NCBI GenBank assembly: GCA_963169105.1
Contig: OY720633.1
Location: 159,355,780 to 159,419,779 of the forward strand
DNA from: Ceriagrion tenellum
Taxonomy: Eukaryota; Arthropoda; Insecta; Odonata; Coenagrionidae
DNA: 64,000 nucleotides
Direction of reading: 5' to 3'
Below the pieces are notes generated by a model. It searched no databases and was not told where the DNA came from. It worked only from the letters and a program-made list of their open reading frames with translations. A program made the position numbers and the translations under genes. Positions 9,156-20,619 of the stretch are shown here, piece by piece (position 1 is the stretch's first letter; every line of letters begins with the position of its first letter).

Positions 9156-11200
9156 AGCTACTATATACAAAGGAAAAGTGAGTAAATTTTTGACAGGGAA
9201 TACTCAAGAACAGTTGGGCAATACTCAATGGAAAATCAGTGGATGAGATTGAAACAGGCTGTTCTCTCTTCTGCAATAGATGTAATTGGTGAAGTAAAAG
9301 TAGGAAGAGAAACTGGCTGGTATGATGATGAGTGTAAAGATGCAATTGATGATAAGGATAAGAATTGATTCCTTATGCTATAAAGGGAAACCAGGTTAAC
9401 TAGAAAGAAGTTCAGGCAGAGCAGGAAAAAAGCAAATGAAACACTGAGTAGAAAAAAGATAGAAGTTATAGAGGAACTTAGTAATGTGAATGAAAGCGGA
9501 TACTTTTACCAAGAAGCCAAAACTATGACTGAAGGATATCAACCAAGAGTAGGCTCCTGGAGAAAGAAAACTGGCAAAGTCATTGTGGAGGAGAATGAAA
9601 TATTATAAAGATGGGCTGAATATTTCATTAAAATTTTCAATAAGGAAGGAGCTCCGAGGGCAAATTCAACTTCAAATGGTAGATTGGGATGTTCCCCTTC
9701 CTATCCATAGACGAAGAAAATGAAAGTGTGAAAAAGCAAATAAATGGAAGAGCACCCGGGGAAGATGAGTTTTCAGCAAAATTGTATAAAATTGAGGCCA
9801 AGATCAAATTAGAGCATTACACCAGCTAGTTTGTAGCATTTAGAAATCTGAGAAGCTTCCATAAGAATGGAGAACAGGTCTGACATACCCAATATTTAAG
9901 AAAGGTGACACACTCGACTGTAAAAACTAGAGGAATGTTGTTATTGAATTGTGTATGTAAAATTTTCATCAGTATTCTCCTCAAACATCTGAACACATTC
10001 TTGAAGAATAACAGTGTGGCTTCTGATCTGGAAGAACTACTATTGATCAGATATTCACAGTAAGGCAAACAATGGAGAAGTACTTTGGATACAATATTGA
10101 TCTGCATATACTCTTCATTGACTTCTGACATGCCTTTGACAGTTAGAATAGGAAAGAGATGATCCACTCATTGAAAGGTTATGGTATTCCAGAAAAGCTG
10201 GTTAGATTGGTTGAAATTAAACAATGAATTCCAATGCAATGTTTTTGTTTGGAGTTGAGTAAAAAGAGCCTTAGATCCTTGGCGTTAGATGACATCAGGG
10301 GTAAGATAAGGGAATGCACTATCAGCAGCATAATTCATCTTAGTTTTACACAAAGAAATGAAAGAATTGAAACTGGGGAGGAACCATCATTAACAAATCG
10401 AAACAAGGATTTGCATATGCAGATGATATAGCTCTGATAGCGTGAACTGTGAATGACCTCAAGGAAATATTTAATGCAATGGAAGAAATTGGTAAGGTTA
10501 AGGGTCTTAACGTCAATGATGAAAAGACCAAGTATATGCAAAATGTCATCGTTACTGAACAGATGTGTACTACAAAAAATTGTGAACAATGAGTTTGATG
10601 ATGCCCAAAATTTTCCCTATCTTGGAATCTATTTAAATTATGAAAATAAAATATCCACTGAGATCGACCAAAGGGTGATGAATGGCAATAAGGCCTATTA
10701 TGCTTATTTAAGTCCCCTTAAATCAACCGTACTGTCTAGAATATATTAAAATCCTCATAAGACCAGTTTTCACATATGGAGCAGAAACGTGGGCCCTTGC
10801 AAGGAATGATGAGGACATACTTAGGAGATTCAAGAGAAAAATAATGAGAAGAAAACTTACTGAAGTAAGAGAGGGACAGTAGTGGAGAATCTGAATGAAC
10901 TGTGAGATAAACAATATATTAGGAGGTGAAGACAGAGTGAGGTTCCCCAAGTCACCACGGCTGGCATGGCTGGGACATAGAAAGATGGGGGAAGACAGAA
11001 AGCCCAAGCATCTGCTCTATACTGTGAGGGGAGGGGTCAGGAAGAGAGGAAGACTGCAGAAATGGTGGATGCTGGATGTTAAGGAAGATCTGAGGGCAAT
11101 GGTAGATGTAGGATGCATGGAAAAGGCCAGAGATAGATTGGAATGGAGGAAGCCAAGGCCCACCCTGGGCTGTAGAGATGATGATGATGAGAAATAAAAT
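9156..11200 (+). mobile_element. RTE-like LINE, degenerate
   Basis: The forward strand carries a LINE from the pre-RT region to the 3' end. In order: GWYDDECKDAI (about 9318), EGYQPRVGSWRKKTGK then RWAEYFIKIFN (9530-9645), FIDF.HAFD (about 10117-10140), FAYADDIALIA at 10410-10442 (an intact YADD at 10416-10427), GLNVNDEKTKYM (about 10503), FPYLGIYL (about 10614), RPVFTYGAETWAL (about 10762), then LAWLGHRKM and a GGVRKRGRLQKWWMLDV tail (10960-11080). Stops occur throughout. The element ends in a GAT-repeat and A-rich tail at 11178-11199. RTE assignment is inference from the wording of the motifs. Confidence 0.75.
10895..11197 (+). pseudogene. C-terminal tail of RTE-like LINE polyprotein
   Basis: This 100-residue open frame is the best preserved part of the 9.2-11.2 kb LINE. 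It contains SPRLAWLGHRKMGEDRKPKH, KRGRLQKWWMLDVKEDLRAM and KARDRLEWRK, the usual basic C-terminal tail (arm motif GRxxKxW.DDVxxDL) of insect endonuclease-RT proteins. Its Met is internal to the original protein. Confidence 0.7.
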
Positions 11201-11829
11201 TCCTCAGGACAATTGGAATGGAATTGACAATTGGTTCATATTTTAAATCCTCATCAATGTCAGTTTCCTGCTCCAATTATTTCTATTTTTAAGGTTATTA
11301 CTGAGCACCCCATGTAAGTCATTGTTTTTGTTCACTGAAGTGCACTGATGTGTTTTATTTGAGCTAACTTTTAAGGGGAAAGCTCCCAATATATATGACT
11401 GTAGATGGTGCCTCTGAAACAATAATACTTTCCATGGAAGGGTTAATTTGTAATTGATGAGGTGACATTTTGAAATAGGTAGCAGATATACTGTAAAGCT
11501 CAGATTTTGATACACTGCATTGTTTTGAAATGAATATTGAATCATATACAGTGTATATAGAGTATATGTATATTAAAACATAGGCCAGAATAAGTAGTTA
11601 GTGTGAAATGGGAAATTCAGTTGTCGTCAGTCATAATGGAATCAAAGTTTTCTGGTAATAAGGGCTGGTAATATTGCCAGCTTAACTCTAACCACTGAAA
11701 GTAGCATGACTTTGTTCATGACTTTTTCTGCCTGGGTTTCTATATTAAAAAATCCTGAGGGACTTATTGGAACTACATGAGTCACATGTTAAGAACTTAG
11801 CCTTCTTCTTTCAGAGCCATATCCTATGT
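11201..11829. other. AT-rich noncoding DNA
   Basis: A minus-strand frame at 11243-11545 has no recognisable motif. TATA-rich text at about 11545-11575 resembles the AT part of the 6.5 kb array but is too simple to call. Confidence 0.4.
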
Positions 11830-12090
11830 TAGATAGTGTTTGAATTTCCATCCTTTTACCTTTTCCTGGATTTTTTCTATCTAAGGTATCCTCCTGGCAC
11901 AATTCCTACCCCTTCAGGTCCTCTGGCACTTGGTCTTTTCATCTAAGTTTTGGTAGAATCATCTCTCTCTTCCCTTCCACCTCAGACCTTTAGTCGCTTT
12001 TGCCTATGTAGTCCTCATTCCATTGTTCAGCATGCTCAAACAACCTCATCCTCATTTTCTGAATCTTCTTAGGTCCCTCCTTCAGCGATA
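11830..12090 (-). mobile_element. LINE 3'-terminal relic
   Basis: Read on the minus strand, the segment gives pieces such as LRWKGRE, a broken PKLR.KDQVP stretch and EDTLDRKNPGK, across several frames. They resemble the C-terminal arm of Jockey/RTE-type polyproteins. There is no intact frame and the call rests on short matches. Confidence 0.35.
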
Positions 12091-13393
12091 TGGAATACTG
12101 AGGGTATGGAATTCTTGAAAATATATATTTGATTTATTCTGAAAGAGGCTAGTTTCTGCTGTCAAATGTTCTAATTTATGTGGAGGTTTAATTAGGAATG
12201 AAATATGCAGATAACTGAGGCGCCAGAAAATTATAGTTTAAACTTCAACTTAGTCGACTTCACATGTCGGCCTAGGTACTTCCTTTCACGCTTTCTTATT
12301 CCTGAATCTTTTTCGAACAAATTCACTTCGACTGTAGAGAATAACTGATGATATTTTGGAGGCGCGGGTTGTCTCTTTTCGCTTTCGTTGACCTCGGAAA
12401 ACAATCTTGGTTGGCCATGTGTGTTATTTCATCAGTGCCTTCCTTTTAACAAGACACAGGGAATTCCTAAAGGATACTATTTCAAAAAATAAGTCGATAT
12501 CCCCAAATAATATGCTCTTAACAGGATTTCTGGGAAATGGATCAATGGTAAGACGGTTTTTCGGACCGAGTATTCGAAATTCGCGGTCTTGTGGAAGGAA
12601 ATCGCTTCTTTGAATTGTGGGAACGTTGAATTGTTTTTTGCTAGTTTTACTCGTAGTCTAATTACGCAATAATTCAAAAAAATTGCGTACCTATGGAGTA
12701 CCCAAATTTGCGAGACTTTTTAGAGCACCCGTGGGGTACTTTTTATTCTTTAGCTAGTTGTGGCGCCCGTAAAATTGAAATTTTGACATTATAAGGGGTT
12801 TATGGAACACAAATAAGAAACCAGGACTGGAAACTCAGAAACGAAGGCAGAGGTTAACTTTTTATCGTCAAGCATTAGAATTTTTATGTGATATTTGTCA
12901 CATGTCCTCTCATAAAAAGGAAGAAGTTCAGGTATATCGTGAGATATGCAGCTAGAGTGGCCGATGCGTCCAGAAGCCTTCCTATGATTATGATCCGAGT
13001 TTGAGCCGTAAATTTACCTTTCTGCATGATTTAGAATCTCGTTGTACTAATAATCAATCGCATTAATAACACTAACCACTTGTTGTATATTAACTAGTGT
13101 ACTCGATGGTAGCATGTTCATCTACTTAGCTTTTCCTTAGTTTCTGGTTTGACCGCGCATCCAGACTGCTTTTGGCCTTAGCTTTGCGGCCGTGGTAGCG
13201 TGCGATGTTCTGGTTGAACCGGAGAGAGTGCTGCATGCCTCTCGTGGAATCACCACGTGCCACGGTGGCTTGACGATATCATAGATGACGATATGTCATA
13301 GATGTAGATATCGGCCTTTTGTTCGCAGCTGGCTGGATTAATCTTTTTGGCGATGTCAGTTTCAAATGCACACCCAGAAAAATATTTTAAGGT
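12091..13393. other. Noncoding DNA
   Basis: No gene is supported. Short related phrases CTATGGAGTACCC and CCCGTGGGGTAC occur at 12692-12704 and 12729-12740. They may be part of an unidentified repeat. Confidence 0.4.
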
Positions 13394-13475
13394 GTTTGCT
13401 TTGACAGAACCGTTGCGACGGTTTCGTCAAAGCAAACGGAAAAAATAGGCGTGAAGGCACCGATGGTGACTTCAC
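13394..13475. repeat. Two adjacent stem-loops
   Basis: The first stem has arms 13394-13413 and 13418-13437, starting GTTTGCTTTGAC, matching at 18 of 20 bases around a TGCG loop. The second has arms 13451-13461 and 13465-13475 (GTGAAGGCACC with one mismatch) around GAT. They are 13 bases apart with unrelated sequences. The pattern of paired neighbouring hairpins also occurs at 5292-5377. Confidence 0.8.
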
Positions 13476-13942
13476 ACTTTTTTGTTGATGTCTCAACGGC
13501 TGAAGATTTACCCTGGAACCTCCCAACGAAGGGCCGAAAATATTTTGGGCTGAGAACCAGTAATTCGCCCCGTGCTTCCTTTTTTCAGTTCCTCAAATCA
13601 GGGTGCATTATCTCCTTTGTATAAGAGCATTGGGCAGTGCAATTTTCTCCAGCCTTTACCTTGAGCGTCTTGGTATTCTTCTACTTAAATCTTTCTTTTT
13701 AGTATGTTATGCAACTTCCTGTGCCTTCTTAGCGCCCAGATTACATTATGCGCCACTCTCATGTTGGAATTTACCAAAGATGTAATAATTGATCCCCCCA
13801 CGCAGAATATGTAGGACAGTCCCTACTGTGCTTTGGTTTGAGGGCGTATAGTCGACAGTATCATGACAAAAACTGATTGGAACGATGGGAGTGATATATT
13901 ACTCGGCGAAGAGTGAAATCGAGTTAGTTCCCCATGGATATC

Positions 13943-13993
13943 ACGTTCTCCCTCGGGATATCTGTGTTCACTTGGGCGTCCCGAGGGGAACGT
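13943..13993. repeat. Stem-loop with 15-16 bp arms
   Basis: ACGTTCTCCCTCGGGA (13943-13958) pairs with TCCCGAGGGGAACGT (13979-13993), with one base missing in the right arm and a 20-base loop. It lies in a locally GC-richer patch. No gene context explains it. Confidence 0.7.
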
Positions 13994-15124
13994 CAGTCAC
14001 AGGCTGTTACTCGCACGAGCAACTGGATGAAATAAAATATCATTCTTAATACACGATCGGAGTTTACCCCCAAACCAACCGCCTTCGAGGACCACGCAGG
14101 CCGTGGCTGATCTGTCGCGTTTCTCAATTCAGCTACCGACACAGACATTGTACGATCAGGAAATTTGATTGAGAAAGGTGACATGCGGCACCTTGGACTT
14201 CGGAGCACTACCTTAAGCTTGTGAAATACTTGGAGCAATTGTATTTTTGGAAAGCTGGTAGAGGAAGGATACACAAAACACTGCGACACAGAGAAGTTTA
14301 GAGGAAGGGGTGATGTAACTGGGCTGAGGAGAATGTGCGGAGTGTAAGTGCTTTATGTCTTTCCCTCTGAAATCCCAATGCACTCTATAGTCAGAATGGT
14401 TAAGGCTTTGCACGCGGGGTTGTCAAAGCTAAATTGATTTACTATCCATTCACCTGCGAAGGTCAGTTTTTTTGTAATAGACCGATAGACAGGCCATAAA
14501 TCATCCACAACATATTTGACGTGTTTTTTCGAGGATTGTACGCAGGGCAGGGACAAATAAAAAAATGCATTCTCACTTCCTTTCAGATAACGGTGTATAT
14601 TGTTTTAATAAACTTCAGATTTCTTCGATAAGCAAAATGAAGACGACTCAGGCGTTTCGCGCACATCTTCGACCGCATGAGATCAACAACATTTTAGCAT
14701 TCACTCTCGCCCATTCTTCCCGATTTCTGGCTGAAAGTGCTGCTCCCCCTCAAAGAATTCAGGTAGTTTGAGCGATATATCATTTAACATGGGATTCAAT
14801 TAATTGGAGCTTATTTTAAAGAAAAAAGATGCCCTTTTTCTAAATTACCAAAATATCAGTCATATTCCGCTCAACTTTTCGAGATATACTTTCCTACAGA
14901 TACCCGCGTTTTCCATAGAAAAGGGTACACATACTTACTCCAGGAAGACTTGATTTAAAAAAATTCCGGATGTATATCGCTTAGGTCTCGTCAGAAATTT
15001 GACAGTTTGTAGTCAATGTTTTCTCGGCAATTTTTAAAAATCATTCACATACCTCAGTAATTTCTACTGTATCGCAAAAAGGCCTTCGCTTGTATAGGCT
15101 TTTCCACCCTCCTTCGTGAAATAA
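13994..15124. other. Noncoding DNA
   Basis: Minus-strand frames at 13993-14289 and 14353-14556 have no recognisable domain and are close to chance length. Nothing else is supported. Confidence 0.4.
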
Positions 15125-16279
15125 ATGGGTCATGTTACCTACATCTTCATACTACCCTGCAAGTCACCGCTTGGGCGTGTGGCAGAGGGTGTTAGGTTCA
15201 CAGCCGTGAAAAGATGTAAGGTTTTGGGAGGTGAAATGGTGACGTGTATTATACGTGTGTATTTAGTGGAGCTCAGTTGTTACTGCGGTCGCTTATTGTG
15301 CGCGGAAAGAACGAGTTTTTGTTCTGTTCGGCAATGTATCCCTCTTATTTTAACGTTTCTGTCAGACCTAGAGAAGTAATGAGGCGCCATGATAATATTC
15401 TCTGCGTCGCTCTGAAACACACCAGTTCTGAATTTCTCAAGCAACCTAAGCCTAGATTGTGGCCTTTGAGTCTCTAGGGGCTCCCACCTTAATCCCTCAA
15501 ACAGTTATGAGACACTCTATGTTCGCTCGTAGCAGTTTTTATCGAAGTGTGCTGCTTTTCTTTGTATTTAATAAATTTTTAAATTAAATCTTGATGACCA
15601 GGGTCCCAAATGGTCGCGGTGTATTCGAGCCTAATGTGGCCTCACCAAAGCGAAGTAGCATCTGTCTTTTACATTTTAATCCGAGGACCTTCCTATTATA
15701 CGCTTAACAAAACCTAGTCTCTTAAATACTGTACCGCATATTTTTGTGTGTTCCCCACGATGTCAGAAGTAAAGGTCTTTCCAAGATATTTTACTGTATC
15801 AGAAGATTTTATCTTTACTCCACCTACAGTATAGGTATGGCATTTGTGTGTTGACTTTCGTAGGAAGTGAACTGTGGTGCATTTACTAATATTTAATTTT
15901 AACCCCCTCTCCTAGCACCACGAATGAACGCCGTTAAGGTCCGATGACAGAACTTCAAAGTCTGCGTCTTCGCTTATTTCACGGTAGATAACTATATCAT
16001 CTGCAAATAATCTTAAAATATTGCTAACTCGAGAACTTAGGTAATGAATATAAATAATGAATAAAAGAGGGTCGATCACGCTTCCTTAAAGAACACCGGA
16101 TGTGACTTCGACCATATCTGAGCTAAAACCATCGATAACTACTAGGTTTTCGATCACTGAGAAGGTCCCTTATCCAATTCACTATTTTTTAAATTAACTC
16201 CACCTGAATGCAATATATGTATGAGTTTCTTTGGGAAACCTTGTCTGATGCCTTCTTGAAATCAAGGAATATCGCGTCG
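15125..16279 (-). mobile_element. CR1/L2-like LINE copy 2, truncated
   Basis: This minus-strand piece is collinear with 7050-8165. It shares the 3' untranslated text (for example CATACTACCC, GAGGTGAAATGGTGAC), the C-terminal YLG region and the RT core. The catalytic motif here is intact FADD (16007-15996 on minus), unlike FADN in copy 1. The LINE homology stops abruptly at about 16279, inside the IFLDF block, and the sequence beyond it (16280-16560) resembles a different domain. Indels scattered through the copy break the reading frame. Confidence 0.8.
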
Positions 16280-16319
16280 ACTCACCTGACAATGCTCGAA
16301 AATGGTACGAGCCACCCGT

Positions 16320-16540
16320 CCTGACGCCTAGGCAGAGTCATGTATCCCAGAACGGTTGAGGGAAGCCCGGCACGACCCGAGCATCGGACAAAGATTCACG
16401 GATTCTGCTCCTATGCTTACACAGAATTTTCGCAGCCTCCTGTTCAGGCAGTCAATCCTGCTCCAAACATGGTGACCGCGGTCGGTCCGCGGAACAATGC
16501 TGCAAATGGAGAGCCGCAAGTCGACACCAGTTGGGCACAA
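16320..16540 (-). pseudogene. SGNH/GDSL-esterase-like fragment
   Basis: The 70-residue minus-strand frame contains VPRTDRGHHVWSRIDCLNRR, then LRKFCVSIGAESVNL and LNRSGIHDS. This order (VW.R.D.LN.RL..FC, then a phenylalanine/leucine-rich strand, then L...G.H) matches the C-terminal half of SGNH-hydrolase domains in insect repetitive sequences. CR1-like LINEs are known to encode such an esterase in ORF1. The Gly-Ile-His piece would hold the catalytic His; the usual acidic residue three positions before it is not conserved (Asn-Arg-Ser). The block is GC-richer than its surroundings. It ends about 40 bases before the RT homology of copy 2 starts on the same strand. Confidence 0.5.
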
Positions 16541-16560
16541 GTTACAGACTTATGTTAGTA

Positions 16561-18005
16561 TATTTACTTAACTAATGCATGTATCAGGTTTATAAAACAA
16601 TGTTTTCGCGCCTATAATATAACACTTTTTACTCCACCCTTTTCATGCCTCTTGTACATGCTGAATCTAAAAAATAAAATTCGAATGCAGTCTCTATTGT
16701 GACTCGGGAAAAATCTTGCTCTAATTACCTTAAACAGTGCCTCCACATGGCGTTTATTACCGAGAATGAAAATAGGGTGAAGGAGAGGGGTACCACTCAA
16801 TATCCTTCAAGTATCCTTTTTCTTGTAGAGATCTTTTCTTACCTTAATAGGCCATCGGCATCGACCTGGGCCATCAAACGAACTCTTTCTCATATCTCGT
16901 GCTTTACTTTGTGTTTTACGAGAGAAATAAGTTGTGCCTCCTTGCGTTAATGTAGAATTAGATCACATTGCAGTTCGCAAACAAACTTCTTACTTGTTAT
17001 AGTAGAAGTAATCATGGAATGTGACGAACAGCGGGGGTCATCTGAGTCGTTTAGAACTCGTTGGGATGGTTGGAAAGTGCTTAGGGAAAGAATGTATGGA
17101 AAATAGTCCATGGTTGTTATCAGCCTAAACTTGAGCAAAGGCGCTAAAAGGTCTATTGGTGTCATTTAATGGGATAAGCTATTCCGAGAAATATTTGTCT
17201 ACTTCATGAATAATATTCGTACATGCTTCACCTTTTTCAAAAATGACTTTTAAAAATATAGCTTCTTGGGTCTTTAAGTTCATTTTAACAATTGATTATT
17301 GTAATATTTCCGTCATATGATGTTGAAGATAATTTTAACTTTAAATCCTCTCCATCATCAAAGCATAGAAATGAGAGAATCGGCATTGGAGCCTTGAATG
17401 AGATGCTATAAATGATAGCACGGTAAAATGGTAACAATATCACCGGAAAACTCCAGGATTCACTGGATTGCGAGCGCTTTGTACTGTTTACTGGAATGGA
17501 TAACCCTAAACCTGTTTTTTAAGTTGAGACACTTAAGGTATAAATAAGTATGTAAGATATGTCATTTAGAATTGAACAGGCAAAATGAAACGGTAATATT
17601 ATATTGGCTAGTAATTCTGGACGCTGAAATCTTTCAGCGGCTTGCAGGGCGGAAGACTCGGCAGAAAGAAGCGCACTGTAATGCTTACCTGCCTTAATTT
17701 CATCTTTTTCTAAATCCGTTTAGTGGATGCCTTCCACGCTGTGTAGGAACTGTGGTAATATCCGAACTTACATGAGGGCTTCGTGTCGGAATTAAGTTTC
17801 AGGACAGAGTTTGATCAAGTGTTCCGTAGCAGCAGCGTTCGATTCACCCAGAATAACCTGAATTCCCGTCCAGCCTTTGCTCATTGCTCCATAGTTCGGC
17901 TTCATTCTCCACTCCCAACTCCCTTCTCATACCCTCCCAGTCTCCTACTCCCTCTTCCACCCGTAAGAACTGCTCGCATTCATTGTCCCTTTTTTCCTAG
18001 GAGAG
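16561..18005. other. Noncoding DNA
   Basis: No gene or repeat is recognisable. Short frames on both strands have no motif and near-random composition. Confidence 0.4.
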
Positions 18006-18124
18006 GAAATTCGCCTTGAAAAACATCATTTGACTTGAGTGGATTCTAACCCGAATTTCCCAACTGCCGGTCAGGTGTGCTAGACAGTTAAACCGTCAAT
18101 TTATATCCATCCAAGGCGAATTTC
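18006..18124 (-). mobile_element. tRNA-derived SINE-like element
   Basis: On the minus strand the segment reads like a tRNA head. It has an A-box-like ACTGTCTAGCACACC, an anticodon-arm-like CTGACCGGCAGTTGGG and a B-box-like GGGTTAGAATCC (18053-18042; consensus GGTTCGANTCC with changes). Perfect 13 bp inverted arms GAAATTCGCCTTG (18006-18018) and its complement (18112-18124) bracket it. RNA polymerase III transcription is inferred from the boxes. The B-box is degraded, so the copy is probably silent. Confidence 0.5.
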
Positions 18125-19040
18125 GGTAAGTATCATGTTCTTGTATATCTTTGCATCCGTGCGCGTGACTGCGTACCGTGTCATTTGTTCAATGCAATGA
18201 TTGCCACTTGTCTGTAGTCACCTCTTCTTTGCAATTGTACTTTTTATACCTGCTCTCCTTTATCTCGTCTTTTTTGACCAAGAGTATGCAGTCGTCGCAT
18301 CACGCGGGATGGACCTAACTCATTGAAATCCAGTGTTCTAAAACTTGAAAAATATAGGGCACGAATATATTTAACACTGCCATGTTTTTGAAATTTCCCT
18401 TAAATAAATGACTAAGTACGTGGTAGAAAAGCGGATGGCCGCTTCTATATTATGTGCTGCTGCGAGACAATCCCCTTCGTCTTATTCCAAATAACTACTC
18501 ACTGTGAATAGAATATTGCTACTTTCCCTAATGAACCCTTATCTGATCGGCGGCGTTCCGGGACGTCTCTTTTGCTCGGCGAAAGACGGCAGTCGGCGAA
18601 TTAACTTTTGGAAACTGATTTTTAACATTGAATCACAACGACGGGACCACTTTGCAACACCACACGTTTATCGTCTCTACCGGTTTCAATATGCTCAGGA
18701 CATCGTTCAAACTCTCTGCAGCTCCAACCCTCAAGAGGTTATTTCTATATAAACCAGCACTGAAATTATGAGCTTGTTAAAGGGATTCCTAGTTGATTGC
18801 TTTTAACGGATGTGTTTGAGGAAGCTTACAGCGATTCCTACCGCGCGTGTTAGATGGTGTTTCATGTGTAAAAACGTGTGGAGGGATACCTACTTATCCA
18901 ATCATTTACTGAAGTGCACGTCTACTTTGGATGTCTAATTAGGATAGACTATCTGATACCTGTTCATGTACATATACCTCCACTTGTGATACCGCCACAG
19001 CGGACGTTGGCGCGGATTGAACTTGTGATCAGGCACTTTC
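18125..19040. other. Noncoding DNA
   Basis: Two forward frames (18504-18752 and 18878-19093) have no recognisable motif, and the second runs into the direct repeat. Nothing else is supported. Confidence 0.4.
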
Positions 19041-19064
19041 GCTATCCACATTATAGTATTTGGG

Positions 19065-19241
19065 CGTTGGCAGTGCGCAGACTTGAGATTTAGCGGATGA
19101 GTCAATGTTTATAATAATGTTTTTGATAGATGTGTTGGTATTGAGCCGTAAGGTGAAAGATTTTTGGAATTTCACATACAAAGTTGCAGGCGACCGAGAT
19201 CTAGCAACACCTGATTTATGCGTAGAGAATTAGAAGTCGAG
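19065..19241. repeat. 177 bp direct repeat, copy 1
   Basis: From CGTTGGCAGTGCGCAGACTT to TTAGAAGTCGAG this block is collinear, without net indels, with 19689-19865 (offset 624). Shared phrases include GAGTCAATGTTT, TATTGAGCCGTA and GACCGAGATCTAGCAACACC. Similarity continues about 20 bases upstream with a small gap. No coding frame is shared between copies. Confidence 0.9.
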
Positions 19242-19688
19242 AATCTTTAGGCGTCAATGGTGGTTTATGGTGGTATGCATTCAATTGGACGAGAAAATAT
19301 GATTGAAAACGGTTCATTTTCGGAGAAAATAATTTTATTTTACTTTCAAAAAATTACTTCAGAAGTCAAATTTTTAATATGAGCCTAATAGGTAACCTAG
19401 GCGGCAATAAGTCAAACAATTACAGTAAAAAAAAGAAGATGGAAGAGTAAACATAAAGCACGACAAATGTTGATTACAGATTGGAAAGTTACACTGATGT
19501 ATTTATTGAACGCTGTCATACTGCTGTTTTAAGCATTTCCTTAAAAACCCCCGAAAAAGTAACTTCAATAATATCAGGTCAGCCGGAGGAAGAATGTCGT
19601 ATTTATAATATAAGAAGAAGGAGCTGATACTTTTTTATGTGTAAGTACATCATTATCCTCATCCATTCCATCCGTTATAATATATTGT
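19242..19688. other. Spacer between direct repeats
   Basis: This is 447 bp of AT-rich DNA without a coding frame. If the flanking 177 bp blocks were terminal repeats, this would be the interior of a small non-autonomous element. No primer-binding site or polypurine tract is recognisable. Confidence 0.4.
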
Positions 19689-19865
19689 CGTTGGCTGTGC
19701 GCAGACTTGAGATGTAGCGAATGAGTCAATGTTTCTAGTAATTTTTTTGATAAATATGTTAGTATTGAGCCGTAGGGTGGACGATTTTTGGAATCTCACA
19801 TACACAGTTGCAGTTGACCGAGATCTAGCAACACCTGATTTATGTATACAAAATTAGAAGTCGAG
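19689..19865. repeat. 177 bp direct repeat, copy 2
   Basis: This is the partner of 19065-19241. Differences are scattered single substitutions, so the duplication is moderately old. The similarity ends at the same relative point as copy 1 (after AGAAGTCGAG), where the two flanks diverge at once. Confidence 0.9.
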
Positions 19866-19979
19866 CGTCGAAACGAGGAAATTTGACTTTTTACAGACCA
19901 TTTATTTAAAGAAAAGCGATTAGCGGTTTGAATACTTTGTTTTAACTTTCGTTTTGCTTTAAAAAAGAGAAAATGAATG

Positions 19980-20044
19980 AGAAAGAATTTGAAATTTTGA
20001 ATTTGAATTTGAAAAATTGAATAAAGAATTTGAATGAGAAATTT
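19980..20044. repeat. GAATTT-rich low-complexity run
   Basis: Variants of GAATTTGAA and TTGAATTTGAA repeat irregularly about eight times. This looks like a decayed microsatellite. Confidence 0.7.
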
Positions 20045-20587
20045 GCGTTTCTCTTCGAGTGTTGTTGCCTATCTACGTTTAAGTCCCCGCTCCAAAAAGT
20101 GAAGAAACTACTGTTAAGCACAAGCGCCAGAGCTACCTGTAGACCAATGGAGATCTCCTCTATACTTTTGTGTGCTTGAAGGGCACTTATTGTTCAAACC
20201 GCGTATAAACATTTATTTTTTTACACCCGTTCTAAGCTTTTTTTGTTTTTACTGAAAGTAAACCCGTTGTTGTGTTGTGTAATTTGTCATATAAACACAA
20301 TTTAACAGCCGGTTATTGTTGTTACGCGGGGTATGAAGTTTGGAAAAGTGGAGACCGAACAACTGAATTTGCGTTCTGATGTTTAAATGGAGATGTGACG
20401 TAAAAGCTATAAGGGAAAGAATGCTTGTGGTATAGCTCAGAAATGATTGCTGAGTTATGATGACGGAAGATGTAAATTGGGTAAATGTTTCAATTAGGCA
20501 ACTTGAAATCAGGTTATTCAAAAGCGAAGAAGTAATGATAAGGGAAAAGAAAGTGGACCTTTATCTGAGAGTAAAATAAAAACGCGG

Positions 20588-20619
20588 GCTTAACTGCCAC
20601 TGAAGGTGGCAGCTTAAGC
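20588..20619. repeat. Short stem-loop
   Basis: GCTTAACTGCCAC (20588-20600) pairs with GTGGCAGCTTAAGC (20606-20619), with one extra base on the right arm and a 5-base loop. It sits alone in noncoding DNA. Confidence 0.7.
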
